Notes: a model not told the origin generated them from the sequence alone. A stretch of 64,000 nucleotides of DNA from Chloracidobacterium thermophilum B (GCF_000226295.1 NC_016024.1:2525501-2589500), one strand, 5' to 3'; shown: positions 44,842-55,048, counted from the stretch's first letter. Translations and numbers: made by a program.

Positions 44842-44901
44842 GGCTGACAGAACATGACGGCTGGACTCCGGCCGGGCCCGACACCGGGTAGGCGCTGCCG
44901 G

Positions 44902-46713
44902 TCATTCCTTGCGTTTGGGCCGCAGGTTGGATGCCAACACCCGCTTACGCAGACGAATGGACTTGGGCGTGACTTCAACCAGCTCATCCTCAGCAATGAA
45001 CTCCAGGGCCTGTTCAAGCGAAAGCTCCCGCGCCGGCACGAGCCGGATGCCTTCATCGGCCGTCGAAGCCCGCATGTTGGTGAGCTTTTTCTCGCGGATG
45101 ACGTTCACATCCAGGTCATTTTCACGGGAGTTCTCACCCACGATCATGCCCTCATAGACGGGCGTGCCGGGCTTGATGAACATTTCGCCGCGCTCCTGCA
45201 GGTTGTAGAGCGCATAGGCCGTCGCCTCGCCGGCGCGGTCGGCCACCAGGACGCCATTGAGCCGGGAAGGAATCGGCCCCAGCCAGGCGTCCCAGCGCAG
45301 AAACATCGTGTTGAGCAGGCCCGTGCCTTTCGTGTCGGTCAGAAACTCGGAGCGGAACCCAATCAGGCCCCGCGAGGGCACTTCAAACTCCATGCGGACG
45401 CGGCCCGTGCCGTGGTTGATCATTTTGGTCATCACGCCGCGCCGCCGGCCCATCGCCTCGGTGACGACGCCCACGAAGGTATCGGGGCAGTCCACCACGG
45501 CCAGCTCAATGGGTTCCTTGAGCACTCCCTGTTCGTAGCGCGTCACCACTTCCGGCTTGGAGACCTGAATTTCATAGCCTTCGCGGCGCATCTGTTCGAT
45601 GAGGATGGCAAGCTGCAACTCCCCGCGGCCCGTCACCTTGAAGGCATCGGGTGAGTCGGTGTCCTCGACGCGGATGGAAACATTGCCCAGCAGTTCTTTT
45701 TCCAGCCGTTCCCGAATCTGGCGCGAGGTCACATACTTGCCCTCACGTCCGGCAAAGGGCGAGGTATTGACGCCAAAGACCATCGAGATGGTGGGTTCGT
45801 CAATCTGAATGAGCGGCAGGGCTTTGGGCTGTTCGGCATCGGCGATGGTTTCGCCGATGTTGATGTCGGGCACCCCGGCTACGGTGATGATGTCTCCCGA
45901 AGCGGCGCGCTCACACGGCACGCGCTTGAGGCCCTCAAAGGTGTAAAGCTGCGTGATGCGGTGCTTCTCGACCGAGCCATCCCGCTTGCACAGGCTGACC
46001 GCCTGCCCGGTTGTCAACTCGCCGGCGACGATGCGGCCAATCCCCAGGCGGCCCACATACTCGTCATAGCCGATGTTTGTCACCAGCACCTGCAGGGGGT
46101 CCTGCCGCCGGTCAAGCGGCGCCGGGATGGTCTCAATGATCTGCTCGAACAGCACCCGCAGGTCAGAAGCGTCATCTTCCGGCCGCCGCTTGGCAATCCC
46201 GTCGCGTCCAATCGTATAGACAATCGGAAACTCAATCTGTTCCTCGTTGGCGTCGAGGTCAATGAACAGGTCATAGACTTCGTTGACCACTTCCTGAATG
46301 CGCGCATCGGGGCGGTCAATCTTGTTGATGACGACAATGGCCCTGAGATTGAGTTCCAAGGCTTTGGAAAGCACATAGCGCGTCTGCGGCAGCGGCCCTT
46401 CCGAGGCATCCACGAGCAGGATGACGCCGTCCACCATTTTCAGAATGCGCTGCACTTCGCCGCCAAAATCAGCGTGTCCGGGCGTATCCACGATGTTGAT
46501 TTTGACATCGCCATAACGCACGGCCGTGTTTTTGGCCATAATCGTGATGCCGCGCTCGCGTTCGAGGTCGAGGTTGTCCATGACGCGCTCGGCCACTTTT
46601 TCATTGGGGCGGAAGGTGCCTGACTGGCGCAGCATCGCATCCACCAGCGTGGTCTTTCCGTGGTCAACGTGGGCAATGATGGCAACATTTCGCAGATCGG
46701 CGCGGGTTTTCAC
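44902..46713 (-). CDS. typA: Ribosome-associated GTPase TypA/BipA
   Basis: A 603-residue translational GTPase. G1 is [15 protein letters not shown], the switch I region contains [15 protein letters not shown]3 is [13 protein letters not shown] and G4 is NKIDRPDA. Domain II, the EF-G-like domains III/V and the BipA-specific C-terminal domain (about 480-600, including [16 protein letters not shown]) follow. It aids ribosome assembly and stress adaptation. It starts 243 bp from the divergent mnmA, so that gap should hold promoters for both. Confidence 0.96.
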   Translation of the reverse strand: MKTRADLRNVAIIAHVDHGKTTLVDAMLRQSGTFRPNEKVAERVMDNLDLERERGITIMAKNTAVRYGDVKINIVDTPGHADFGGEVQRILKMVDGVILLVDASEGPLPQTRYVLSKALELNLRAIVVINKIDRPDARIQEVVNEVYDLFIDLDANEEQIEFPIVYTIGRDGIAKRRPEDDASDLRVLFEQIIETIPAPLDRRQDPLQVLVTNIGYDEYVGRLGIGRIVAGELTTGQAVSLCKRDGSVEKHRITQLYTFEGLKRVPCERAASGDIITVAGVPDINIGETIADAEQPKALPLIQIDEPTISMVFGVNTSPFAGREGKYVTSRQIRERLEKELLGNVSIRVEDTDSPDAFKVTGRGELQLAILIEQMRREGYEIQVSKPEVVTRYEQGVLKEPIELAVVDCPDTFVGVVTEAMGRRRGVMTKMINHGTGRVRMEFEVPSRGLIGFRSEFLTDTKGTGLLNTMFLRWDAWLGPIPSRLNGVLVADRAGEATAYALYNLQERGEMFIKPGTPVYEGMIVGENSRENDLDVNVIREKKLTNMRASTADEGIRLVPARELSLEQALEFIAEDELVEVTPKSIRLRKRVLASNLRPKRKE

Positions 46714-46956
46714 AGCATCTACCTCATCTCAGGCTTCAGCCGTCGGGCATCCGGCTGGAAAGTTCAAAAAAGGGCGTAGAGTAGCGCACATCCACTGAAA
46801 ACGGCTACCGGACTTTGCACGAAAGGCCCTGCCGGTAACGTCTGTTGCGCGAAGCCGGCTTGGTGGCTTCCATCCCGGCACGGTAGATTGTGCCGCCAGT
46901 GGGTGGTGGGCAGGATGGAAGGGGTCAAGAAAACCGTTTTGAGCGAGGCAGGACCA

Positions 46957-48135
46957 ATGACCGAACGCATTGCCGTGGCGATGTCAGGGGGCGTGGACAG
47001 TTCCACTGTGGCGGCCCTGCTCAAGGAGCAAGGGTACGACATTATCGGTTTCTCCATGCAGCTTTGGAACCAGCGCCGCATCAACGTGGATGCCGACGGC
47101 AATCCGCTGCCGTCCCGGTGCTGCTCCCTCGACGACCTCTACGATGCGCGGGCCGTGGCCGAGGCGCTGGGCATTCCTTTCTACGTCCTCAACTTCGAGG
47201 ACGACTTCGAGGCCCGTGTGGTACGGCCGTTCGTCGTGAGCTACCTCAACGGCAACACGCCCAGCCCGTGTGTGGCCTGTAACAGCCGGATGAAGTTTGA
47301 CACCCTCGTGGCGCTGGCCCGGGATGTCGGCGCGGCGAAAGTCGCCACCGGACACTACGCCCGCGTGCAGTTCAACACCACGACCGGACGCTGGGAACTG
47401 CGCAAGGGCCGCGATGCCCGCAAGGACCAGTCCTACTTCCTCTTTGAACTCACCCAGGAGCAGCTTGCCAGTGCGCTGTTTCCGCTGGGCGAACTGTCGA
47501 AGGCTGAAACGCGCGCCATTGCGCGCCGCCATGGTCTGCCGACCGCCGAAAAGGCCGAAAGCCAGGAAATCTGCTTCATTCCCGACGGCAACTATGCCCG
47601 GTTCATCGAACGCTATCTTGCGGAAGCCGGTGGTACGGTTGCCGGCGAGCCGCAGTCTCCGGTAGCGCCGCGGCTGGTTCAACTTGGATTGCGTCGCAAC
47701 CTGCCGCAACCGGGCGAGATTGTCACCACGGACGGACGCGTGCTTGGACGGCACAACGGCATTCATCGCTACACCATCGGCCAGCGCCGCGGCCTTGGCA
47801 TCACGGCCGGCGACGGCCGCCCGCTCTACGTCGTCGGCCTCGACGCCGCCCGGGGGCAGGTCATCGTCGGGCCCGAAGAAGCCCTGCCGGGCAAGGCCCT
47901 GACGGCGACGCGCGTCAACTGGATTGCCCTGCCAGAGCTGACCGCGCCCCGCCGCTGTGCCGCACGCATCCGCTACCGCCACGAAGAAGCGCCCGCGACG
48001 CTCCATCCGCTGCCCGACGGCAATGTGCAGGTGGTTTTCGATACTCCACAAAAGGCTATCACGCCGGGACAGGCGGTGGTGTTTTACGAAGGTGAGCTGG
48101 TGCTGGGCGGCGGCTGGATCACTGCACAAGACTGA
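46957..48135 (+). CDS. mnmA: tRNA-specific 2-thiouridylase MnmA
   Basis: This 392-residue ATP-pyrophosphatase puts sulfur on U34 of Lys, Glu and Gln tRNAs. The PP-loop is [15 protein letters not shown] (residues 8-22). One catalytic Cys is in [11 protein letters not shown] and the other in [25 protein letters not shown] is the typical central-domain motif, with a beta-barrel C-terminus. The ATG at 46957 has AGGCAGGA upstream; the frame before it has no homology. Sulfur would come from IscS/Tus proteins elsewhere. Confidence 0.95.
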   Translation: MTERIAVAMSGGVDSSTVAALLKEQGYDIIGFSMQLWNQRRINVDADGNPLPSRCCSLDDLYDARAVAEALGIPFYVLNFEDDFEARVVRPFVVSYLNGNTPSPCVACNSRMKFDTLVALARDVGAAKVATGHYARVQFNTTTGRWELRKGRDARKDQSYFLFELTQEQLASALFPLGELSKAETRAIARRHGLPTAEKAESQEICFIPDGNYARFIERYLAEAGGTVAGEPQSPVAPRLVQLGLRRNLPQPGEIVTTDGRVLGRHNGIHRYTIGQRRGLGITAGDGRPLYVVGLDAARGQVIVGPEEALPGKALTATRVNWIALPELTAPRRCAARIRYRHEEAPATLHPLPDGNVQVVFDTPQKAITPGQAVVFYEGELVLGGGWITAQD

Positions 48136-48295
48136 AACACCTGCGCTGCCGGGCAGAGGTTTCAGGGACAACCGCGCCACGGATGGACGAAGACCCGGAA
48201 AAACCTTTCAGAGTGTAAGATTTTTGTTGCCTGGCGGGAGACGGCTGTTGCAGAGTTAGGAACTCTCAACGACGCATAGGTTTCAAACAAGCGCC

Positions 48296-48748
48296 ATGGC
48301 AACGACCCCGACAACCTGTGTCTGGCTGCACGGCGACGGGCTGTCTCCCTATGATGCTGCGTTGCAGGCCTATCCGGCCGCGCCGGTCATTTTTGTCTTC
48401 GATGAACCGCTGCTGACGGAAGGCTATCGCCTGACGTTCAAGCGGCTGTTTTTCATCTACGAGTGCATCGTGGACCTGTACGAACGCATCCCGAATCCGG
48501 TCAAGGAACTGCGGCGCGGAAACGTCGTCGAGGAGGTGCTCGACTTCTGCCGGACGCACAGGGCCACGCATCTGGCCGTCACAGAGACCTATGCCCCACG
48601 GTATCGGGAGTTCGTGCGCCTGTTTGAGCAGCAGGGATTGAACGTGCAACAGTTTCCAAAACCCAAACTCGTGCCGTATAGTGGCCCTGCGCCCAAGCGC
48701 TTCATGCCTTTCTGGAAAAACATCGAACGTACTGCTTTTCGTGACTGA
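48296..48748 (+). CDS. Stand-alone photolyase-N-like alpha/beta domain protein
   Basis: This 150-residue protein resembles the N-terminal Rossmann-like domain of photolyases: TTCVWLHGDGLSPYDAAL, PVIFVFDEPLL, then RLTFKRLFFIYECI. It stops where the FAD-binding domain would begin. The C-terminal GPAPKRFMPFWKNIE is well ordered in composition. It may be a remnant or an independent domain; no function can be assigned. The ATG at 48296 is the first in frame. The metallophosphoesterase gene follows within about 50 bp. Confidence 0.55.
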   Translation: MATTPTTCVWLHGDGLSPYDAALQAYPAAPVIFVFDEPLLTEGYRLTFKRLFFIYECIVDLYERIPNPVKELRRGNVVEEVLDFCRTHRATHLAVTETYAPRYREFVRLFEQQGLNVQQFPKPKLVPYSGPAPKRFMPFWKNIERTAFRD

Positions 48749-48799
48749 AAACCTTGTGACGTGCCTGTGCGCCGTCCTTGTTCCGACTCGTGGTTAACC

Positions 48800-49684
48800 A
48801 TGCCCCTCGCGCGCCTTCTTCACCGCACCACGGCCAAGCATCCGCGCAGCCTCAAGCAACGGGATGCACTCATCGAACTGACGGCTGACCTCATTGAGCG
48901 GGCCAACCTGGAAGTCAAGGAAACCTACCGTTTTCAGATTGACCGGCAGGACATCGTGATTCCCAATCTGCCGGATGATTTTCACGGATTCACGATTGCC
49001 CAGCTTTCAGACATCCACCACAGCCCGTATCTCTCGCTGGAGCACCTGGCCGAAGCCGTGACGGAAACCAATGCCCTGCAACCGGATGTCATTGTGCTGA
49101 CAGGAGATTACGTCACGCACACGGCGCGCTATGTTGAGCCATGCGCCGAATGTCTGGGACGGCTGCGGGCACGGTTCGGGGTCTTTGCCGTTCTGGGCAA
49201 CCACGATGTCTGGGTTGGAGCCTCTGCCGTCACCCAGGCTTTCGAGCGGCACGGCATCCCGGTACTGCACAACACCAACCTTCCGCTCTACATCGGTGGA
49301 CGGTTCATTTACCTGTGCGGCCTCGGCGATACGACGACGCGCAACCACGACCTTGTCGCGGCCCTCAAGGGCACCCGCCGCCGGGACGTGCGCATCCTGC
49401 TTTCACACAATCCCAACATCATCAAGGAAGCTTCACTCGCCGAGTGTGATCTTGTGCTGTCGGGACATACGCACGGCGGGCAGGTCAAGCTGCCGGTCAT
49501 TGGTGCCCCGATTTCCTACAACCGCCACGGCAAGCAGTACACCCGTGGCTGGGCGCAGATGAAAAAGACCCAGATTTATGTCAACCGTGGGCTGGGAACA
49601 ATCTTTCTGCCGATTCGCTATCAGTGCCCACCGGAAATTTCCCTGCTGCGGCTTCTTCGGACGCCTGACCAAAGACCAACCTGA
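48800..49684 (+). CDS. YkuE-like metallophosphoesterase
   Basis: This 294-residue calcineurin-like phosphoesterase has metal motifs QLSDIHHSPYL, VLTGDYV, LGNHDVW, LLSHNP and SGHTHGGQVKLP. The YkuE-like subgroup acts on membrane- or lipid-linked phosphoesters, often after an N-terminal membrane anchor, but only a basic N-terminus without a clear transmembrane helix is seen. The ATG at 48800 is one candidate; a GTG at 48761 is another, and neither has a strong ribosome site. The substrate is unknown. Confidence 0.85.
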   Translation: MPLARLLHRTTAKHPRSLKQRDALIELTADLIERANLEVKETYRFQIDRQDIVIPNLPDDFHGFTIAQLSDIHHSPYLSLEHLAEAVTETNALQPDVIVLTGDYVTHTARYVEPCAECLGRLRARFGVFAVLGNHDVWVGASAVTQAFERHGIPVLHNTNLPLYIGGRFIYLCGLGDTTTRNHDLVAALKGTRRRDVRILLSHNPNIIKEASLAECDLVLSGHTHGGQVKLPVIGAPISYNRHGKQYTRGWAQMKKTQIYVNRGLGTIFLPIRYQCPPEISLLRLLRTPDQRPT

Positions 49685-49693
49685 ACCAACTCC

Positions 49694-50458
49694 ATGACGC
49701 ACGGACGACCACGACAACGCGGCGCCGAGCGGGGAAGCGGATTTCAGGAAGCGATCAACCATACCAACGAAGCGTATGAGAAACTCGGACGGGCGTGCAT
49801 TACACGCAAAGCCATTCCGGGAAAATACGTTGTGCCCATCGGTATCCGTCGCCGGGGGCTGGCAGTGCCGCTTCCTCCCTCGCTTGCGCCCCTGAAAACC
49901 GGGGATGCCCTCACCACCACGGCATTTCGGCAGGCGCTGGCCGCCGGCCGGGAAGGCGACCCGCGCGCGTTCATCCCGGAATCGCGCGGCGAACCGGATT
50001 ACGGCGGGGTTGTGGCCCCGCACGGACGGGGCATCTTCTACGATGCCAAGACCACCAGGCGCGACCTGCTGGACTTCGACAACCTGCACCCCCACCAGGT
50101 GACATTTCTGGAAAGAATGGCCGCCTGTGGGGCCATTGCCGGGTTTCTCGTCGAGTTCGCCAAACACGGAGCGGTTTTTTTCATCCCCATTCAGATGGTC
50201 ACGCTCTTTCGCGCCGCCCGTCGCCGCAAGAGCATTCCCTACCACGTCTGCGCCGCGCACCTCACACCGGTCCGGGCCGGGCGCGGATTGGTCATTTACG
50301 ACTACCTGCCGGCCATCGAGCAGCAGGAACAGCGGTATGGGCCGGACTACGCCTGCCTGTGCTCCAGCATCAAAGGTGCGACACCCTCCCTGACAGCCCC
50401 AAGGCATGAGGCTGATGACCCCGCACCAGTTCCCCGCCTGCCGGAAAAGCGGAGCTAA
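49694..50458 (+). CDS. recU: RecU-like Holliday junction resolvase
   Basis: A 254-residue protein. The N-terminal FQEAINHTNEAYEKLGRACITRK parallels RecU's opening helix. The catalytic core shows EPDYGGVV, FYDAKTTRRD (D-x-K-type site), then FDNLHPHQVTFLERMAACGAIAGFLVEF and VFFIPI, matching RecU motif order. RecU cuts Holliday junctions and is best known from Firmicutes. The insert between residues 55 and 95 and a Pro-rich C-terminus are longer than in B. subtilis. It ends 5 bp before the response regulator gene, so the two are probably co-transcribed. Confidence 0.72.
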   Translation: MTHGRPRQRGAERGSGFQEAINHTNEAYEKLGRACITRKAIPGKYVVPIGIRRRGLAVPLPPSLAPLKTGDALTTTAFRQALAAGREGDPRAFIPESRGEPDYGGVVAPHGRGIFYDAKTTRRDLLDFDNLHPHQVTFLERMAACGAIAGFLVEFAKHGAVFFIPIQMVTLFRAARRRKSIPYHVCAAHLTPVRAGRGLVIYDYLPAIEQQEQRYGPDYACLCSSIKGATPSLTAPRHEADDPAPVPRLPEKRS

Positions 50459-50463
50459 AGCCG

Positions 50464-50841
50464 ATGCCGAAGCCACTCATCCTCATTGCCGATGATGAAG
50501 AACTGCTGCGCGAGCTGTATGCCGAACTGCTTCAGCCGCACTATGAGATTGTCCTGTCGCGCAACGGGACAGAAGCCAGGGAGAAAGCTCTTTCCACGCC
50601 GGGTCTGCGCGGCATCCTGATGGATGTCCAGATGCCCGGCATGAACGGCCTGCAGGTTGCCAGGGAAGTTCTTGTCAAACGTCCCGAAGTGCGGATCATC
50701 ATCATGTCCGGCACAGACGTGACCTACCGCGTACGGCAGATGTTTGCCTCTGAACAGGTGGCTTTTCTCGTCAAGCCCTTTGAGCTGGAAGCCTTGCTGT
50801 TGCTGGCAAAACAGCATTTCAGCCCGCCGGTCCCGGAGTAA
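50464..50841 (+). CDS. Single-domain response regulator (CheY-like)
   Basis: This 125-residue receiver domain has the acidic pair in ILIADDEELL, phospho-acceptor Asp in LMDVQMPGMNG (about residue 54), a Ser switch in IIMSGTD and Lys in FLVKPFEL. No output domain follows. It would act by protein contact after phosphorylation by a kinase, possibly the multi-PAS kinase at 23500-25971, but no sequence evidence links them. It follows the RecU-like gene closely. Confidence 0.9.
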   Translation: MPKPLILIADDEELLRELYAELLQPHYEIVLSRNGTEAREKALSTPGLRGILMDVQMPGMNGLQVAREVLVKRPEVRIIIMSGTDVTYRVRQMFASEQVAFLVKPFELEALLLLAKQHFSPPVPE

Positions 50842-50859
50842 ACCGGGTAAAAACCAGGC

Positions 50860-51684
50860 TCAGCGGTCAAACCCCACAATCAGCTCCGGCATTTCGGCGG
50901 ACAGAATCCGTTTGACCAGCGAGAACTTGTGTTCCTGCCACCGCTGCTGGAACACCTTGACGGTCGGAGCTTCCGGCGTGGCGTATGTGGGATCAAATAA
51001 TGGATTGCTGCCGCCAAAAACCACACCTTCTCCGGCGCGCCGGATGTAGCCGCCACCCACCGTAAAAAACTCGACGATGAGTTCATCAGCCTTTTCACCC
51101 AACTGGTTTTCGATGAGCTGGCGCAGGCGTCCCAGGGCCGGCGTGGTTTCTGTCGTCTGACTCGGCAGCACAACCAGAAACAGGTGATCAGCCAGAATGA
51201 CCAGGAGAAACCGCAGGGTGGCTTCGCCGGGATGAGTCTTCATAAGCTGGAGCAACGCCTGCCGGTCATCGGGCGGCAGCGAGGGGAAATCCTCCATGGC
51301 CTTGTCCACGTCGAGACGGAACATTTCCGTGCCATCGAGGTGTTTCTCCACCTGGTCGCGCTTCATCACCTGCACGGTGTTGCCCTCGGCCCCGTAGCTC
51401 TGCGACAGGTCAAACATGATGCTGTGCAGGTTGGGCAATACGCCGGGAAAGCTCAGCAACAAATCCCGCTGGCGGATGTTGGGGATGGCCTGCTCGAACA
51501 TCGTCCGCAGGACCATCGTTTCGCGCACAACGTCGCGCAGATCGCCCCGGCGCAACAGCGTACCGACCTTGAGAAACGATACCGGGTCGTCAAGACGCTT
51601 GCCCAGGAAATCCACGTAGAAGCGATTGAACAGATCAATATCCGCTTCGGTGAGAGGTGAGTCGCTGGCCTGACGGTGCTCCAT
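50860..51684 (-). CDS. Uncharacterised protein
   Basis: I do not recognise this 274-residue soluble protein. The N-terminal half is helical and charged (FNRFYVDFLGKRLDDPVSF, VVRETMVLRTMFEQAIPN). The C-terminal half has a short hydrophobic strand (FLLVILADHLFLVVLPS) and Gly-rich FFTVGGGYIRRAGEGVVFGG. No signal, transmembrane helix or cofactor motif is seen. It is convergent with the response regulator gene (18 bp) and divergent from the TPR gene. Confidence 0.6.
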   Translation of the reverse strand: MEHRQASDSPLTEADIDLFNRFYVDFLGKRLDDPVSFLKVGTLLRRGDLRDVVRETMVLRTMFEQAIPNIRQRDLLLSFPGVLPNLHSIMFDLSQSYGAEGNTVQVMKRDQVEKHLDGTEMFRLDVDKAMEDFPSLPPDDRQALLQLMKTHPGEATLRFLLVILADHLFLVVLPSQTTETTPALGRLRQLIENQLGEKADELIVEFFTVGGGYIRRAGEGVVFGGSNPLFDPTYATPEAPTVKVFQQRWQEHKFSLVKRILSAEMPELIVGFDR

Positions 51685-51822
51685 GGTGAACCTGGTCGTA
51701 CTTCAAAACATTGCCCTCTGGAAAGCCGGAGCCTGCTGAAAAAAATGTGCAACCACAGGATGAAAACGACGTGAAGACAGAAACACCATGGTAATCATTC
51801 ACTCCGGGAGTGTCCATACGGG

Positions 51823-52854
51823 ATGTGGCGGCATCAACGACCCAGCAGCGTGACGTACCGGCACCAGACTCGGTACTGGTGGAGTCTCTGGCTTGCCGTT
51901 TGTCTGACCGGGATGGCCTGGGGGCAGGAAAGCCGCCCCCCCTTTGCCGAAGACGAAGAGGCGCAGAACCGTCTCCAGCGGGGGATTTCCCTGTATCAGC
52001 AAAGCCAGTATGCGGCAGCCCTGGAAGTACTTGAACCGCTCGTCATTCACCATCCCGAACAGGCGGTCGCCTATCGGATGCTGGGTTTGTGCTACTTGCA
52101 ACTCAAGCAGTACCAGCCGGCCGTCACGGCACTGCGCAAGGCTATTGAGCTGACACGCGCCCAGGAAAAACGGGAGGACGCCGTTGCCCGTCTGGCGCTG
52201 GGCAGGGCACTGTTTCTGGCGGGAGACCCGGCGGCAGCCCTTCCCGAACTGGAATACGCCGCGCAGCGCCCCGAAGCCGACGCTGCGACCCTGACACTTC
52301 TGGGCTATGCCTACTACCGGCAGGGGAACGAAGCCGCCGCGCGGAAAACCCTGCTCCAGTCCGTGGCGCGGGATGAGCGGCAGACCGAGGCGTGGCGGCT
52401 GCTGGCCGAACTCGATGTTCAGGCGGTTACGGCGACCCCGGATGACCCGGCCGCCGTCAAACGCGCTCAGTCCAGTATCGAGAAAGTCAACCGTTTCGAG
52501 CCAGTCGTTGCGGCCGGACTGCGGGGGCGACTGCTCGTGGCCCAGCGCCAGTTCGCCAAGGCCATCCCGGAACTCGACCGCGCCCTGACGGCCCAACCCG
52601 ATGAAGCGACGCTCGTGTTTGCTCTGGGGCTGGCGCTGTCCCGCGAGGGGCAGCTTGAGCGCGCCACAACCACACTGACCAGGGCGACTTCCCTGTTGCC
52701 GCAGGAAGCCGGCGTCTGGCGGGAGTTGGGTTACGTCCACGAACGTGCCGGGCGTACCGAAGCGGCCATTGCCGCCTATGAAAAGGCCGCAGCGCTGACC
52801 AACGGCCAGGATGCCTTCGTCACGCGCGCCCTGGAACGGCTCAAAACACCGTAA
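51823..52854 (+). CDS. Exported TPR-repeat protein
   Basis: This 343-residue protein begins with a hydrophobic signal (about 17-34, WWSLWLAVCLTGMAWGQ), then about eight tetratricopeptide-like helical repeats (LQRGISLYQQSQYAAALEVL, AYRMLGLCYLQLKQYQPAV, LGRALFLAGDPAAALPELE, LGYAYYRQGNEAAA and others). It is likely a periplasmic scaffold; the partner is unknown. The ATG at 51823 begins the signal. It ends 5 bp from the convergent HEAT-repeat gene. Confidence 0.8.
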   Translation: MWRHQRPSSVTYRHQTRYWWSLWLAVCLTGMAWGQESRPPFAEDEEAQNRLQRGISLYQQSQYAAALEVLEPLVIHHPEQAVAYRMLGLCYLQLKQYQPAVTALRKAIELTRAQEKREDAVARLALGRALFLAGDPAAALPELEYAAQRPEADAATLTLLGYAYYRQGNEAAARKTLLQSVARDERQTEAWRLLAELDVQAVTATPDDPAAVKRAQSSIEKVNRFEPVVAAGLRGRLLVAQRQFAKAIPELDRALTAQPDEATLVFALGLALSREGQLERATTTLTRATSLLPQEAGVWRELGYVHERAGRTEAAIAAYEKAAALTNGQDAFVTRALERLKTP

Positions 52855-52859
52855 CTTTC

Positions 52860-53474
52860 TCATTCCTCCTCGCCAGGCGAGCCGTTCCAGATCAGACGCA
52901 GAGCTTCCAGGGCATCGGCGCGCACCAGCTCGTTGTCGTCCTTCACCACTGCCCGCCGCAGCGGCCGGATGGCTTTTGGGTGCCGGATGCGGCCCAGTGA
53001 ACGGGCTGCGCCAGCGCGCACGAGGTAATCCGCATCACCGGCAAGCAGAGGAATCAGGGCGTCCACGGCGCGCACGTCTTCCAGCTCCCCAAGGGCAACG
53101 GCGGCGGCATAGCGTACCCAGTGGTGGTCATCTTCCAGCATGGCCAGCATCGTCTCGAAATTCGGCTTGTAGCGCAGCCGTCCGAGCGCCAGTGTGACCG
53201 AACTCCGCACCAGCGGGTCAGCGTGGTGCAGATCAGGCAACAGCGTCTGGGCCGTGCCTTCATCGCCCAACTCCCCGATGGCATCGGCCACAGCCACTCG
53301 TACCCACCAGTCCGGGTCATGCAGAAGCGGCAGAAGTTTTGGCAGGGCAGACACTTCTCTTTGCAACCGCAACGCTTCCACCGCCTGCAGGCGAACCTGG
53401 GCGGAAACATCCGACAACTGTTCGATGAGCAGTTCCACGGGCGGAGAGGAGGGAGAATCAGTGGCGTGACTCAT
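52860..53474 (-). CDS. HEAT-repeat (PBS-lyase type) protein
   Basis: This 204-residue protein is made of about five HEAT repeats with the PBS-lyase-like rhythm: DVSAQVRLQAVEALR, DPDWWVRVAVADAIGELGD, DPLVRSSVTLALGRL, DHHWVRYAAAVALGELED, DADYLVRAGAARSLGRI, DNELVRADALEALR. It is probably a protein-interaction platform. The bilin-lyase relatives in cyanobacteria should not be read as function here, since no phycobiliproteins are seen. The ATG at 53474 sits just before homology; the frame runs upstream without matches. Confidence 0.82.
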   Translation of the reverse strand: MSHATDSPSSPPVELLIEQLSDVSAQVRLQAVEALRLQREVSALPKLLPLLHDPDWWVRVAVADAIGELGDEGTAQTLLPDLHHADPLVRSSVTLALGRLRYKPNFETMLAMLEDDHHWVRYAAAVALGELEDVRAVDALIPLLAGDADYLVRAGAARSLGRIRHPKAIRPLRRAVVKDDNELVRADALEALRLIWNGSPGEEE

Positions 53475-53677
53475 ACAGGCTATGACCGTCTGCAACGCCA
53501 GCGACCGGCCCAACGGGACTGGCAGCCGCACCGGCAATTCAGGGTGTGTTGACGCTCGCGGAAAGCAAAACTTACACTCTATGCTGCTTTGTGAACAAGG
53601 ACCCGCCGCCCGCCGGCAACTGTACCAAAGCCAACCGCCCGGCAGCGATTCGCTGTGAACTCTTCTGACAAAGCCAC

Positions 53678-55048
53678 ATGACGACAACGTACCTGGTGCA
53701 CAAACAACCCGGCTTTGCCCTTACCCGACGGGGAAAAGTTGTCCGCTGGATCGCTGTCACCCTGGGTTTTTGTCTGGTGGCGGCTCTGGTCAGCGCTGGG
53801 ATTCTGCTCTACGTCCGGTATCCGTCCGCCTTGGGCACACTGGATGTGGTGACGACCCCACCGGGCGCTGAAGTCTGGCTCGATGGGCGGCGCGTGGGCA
53901 CGTCCCCCTGCACGATTGAACGGGTTGGCTCCGGCTTTCATACGCTGCGCGCAGTGCACGAAGGGTTCCTGCTGGCCGAGCGCGAAGTTCTGGTTGAGCC
54001 AGGTGAACAGCCGGAAGCCGTCAGCTTCGTCCTGCAACCCATCAAGGCTGAACCACCGCCGGCAGCGCGCGCCAGTGACAGCGCGCCGACCGAGCGGATT
54101 GCTGAGTTCATGCAGCGCGCCGAAGAGGCTTTTCAGCGCGGCGACTGGGTGACACCGGCCAATGACAACGCGCTGTACTACGCCGATGCGGTGCTGCTCA
54201 TTCAACCGGACAATGAACCGGCGCGCGCCATGCGCACCAGAGTGCAAAACGCCCTTGTGCGGCAGGCTGAGCTGGCTGCCGGCCGTGGCGACCTGGCCCT
54301 GGCCCAGTCCACCTACAACCTGCTGCTCAACCGCTTTCCCAGCGACGAACGCAGCCAGTCCGGCATAACGCGCATTGCCAACCTGATTGATGCCAACCGG
54401 GGGCAGGCCGCACACTTTCTCGCTCTGGCAGAAGCGGCCTTTGCCGCCGGGCGCTACCTTGATCCGCCTCACAACAACGCCTACTTCTACCTGTCGCAGG
54501 TTCTGGCCCACGAGCGTGGGCATCCACAGGCGCAAGCCCTGCGGGCGGAAATCCGCCAGCGCATGCAAGCGCAGGCTGAAGCGCGGGTGGAAGAAGGCGC
54601 GCTGGAACAGGCCATTGGCGAATACCGGCGGCTGGCACGTCTTTTCCCGGAAGACCGGACACTGCTCTACCGCGCCGGACAGCTCGAACGGCAGCGCACG
54701 GCTGACCGGTCACGCGCTGTCTCGGCCGTTTCGGTGCCGGCGGTTCGTCAGATGCCAGGACATCATTCCGAAACCACCGGAACCCTGCGCTTTTCCGCCA
54801 CGGGTCTGGTTTTCGCCGCCCCACGTGGCACAGAAAGCCTTTCCCTTGCCACAGAAGACATTGCTGAACTGCGTCTGGTGCGCCACGAGCTTTGCGTGAC
54901 CACAACCAAAGGCGTGCGGTATCGGTTTACCGGCCGCGACCTCAAACACGGCGTCGCCCTCTGGCAGGTGCTGCGCCGGTCCCCAACTCCAGCTTCCCCA
55001 TCCTCCAAACAGGAATCTTCTGCGCACCCCAACCACCAGCCCCAATGA
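53678..55048 (+). CDS. Membrane-anchored PEGA-domain and TPR protein
   Basis: A 456-residue protein with one N-terminal transmembrane helix (about 23-46). A PEGA domain follows (about 52-118, VVTTPPGAEVWLDGRRVGTSPCTI), then tetratricopeptide-like repeats (about 135-330). A C-terminal beta domain (about 350-435, TGTLRFSATGLVFAAP to HELCVTTTKGVRYRF) resembles a PH-like fold by eye. It is probably a surface or periplasmic scaffold. Its stop overlaps the next gene's ATG (ATGA). Confidence 0.78.
   Translation: MTTTYLVHKQPGFALTRRGKVVRWIAVTLGFCLVAALVSAGILLYVRYPSALGTLDVVTTPPGAEVWLDGRRVGTSPCTIERVGSGFHTLRAVHEGFLLAEREVLVEPGEQPEAVSFVLQPIKAEPPPAARASDSAPTERIAEFMQRAEEAFQRGDWVTPANDNALYYADAVLLIQPDNEPARAMRTRVQNALVRQAELAAGRGDLALAQSTYNLLLNRFPSDERSQSGITRIANLIDANRGQAAHFLALAEAAFAAGRYLDPPHNNAYFYLSQVLAHERGHPQAQALRAEIRQRMQAQAEARVEEGALEQAIGEYRRLARLFPEDRTLLYRAGQLERQRTADRSRAVSAVSVPAVRQMPGHHSETTGTLRFSATGLVFAAPRGTESLSLATEDIAELRLVRHELCVTTTKGVRYRFTGRDLKHGVALWQVLRRSPTPASPSSKQESSAHPNHQPQ

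Noticed and set aside
52860-53474. Phycobilin lyase
   Set aside because: HEAT repeats of this type are widespread; no phycobiliprotein genes or catalytic evidence.
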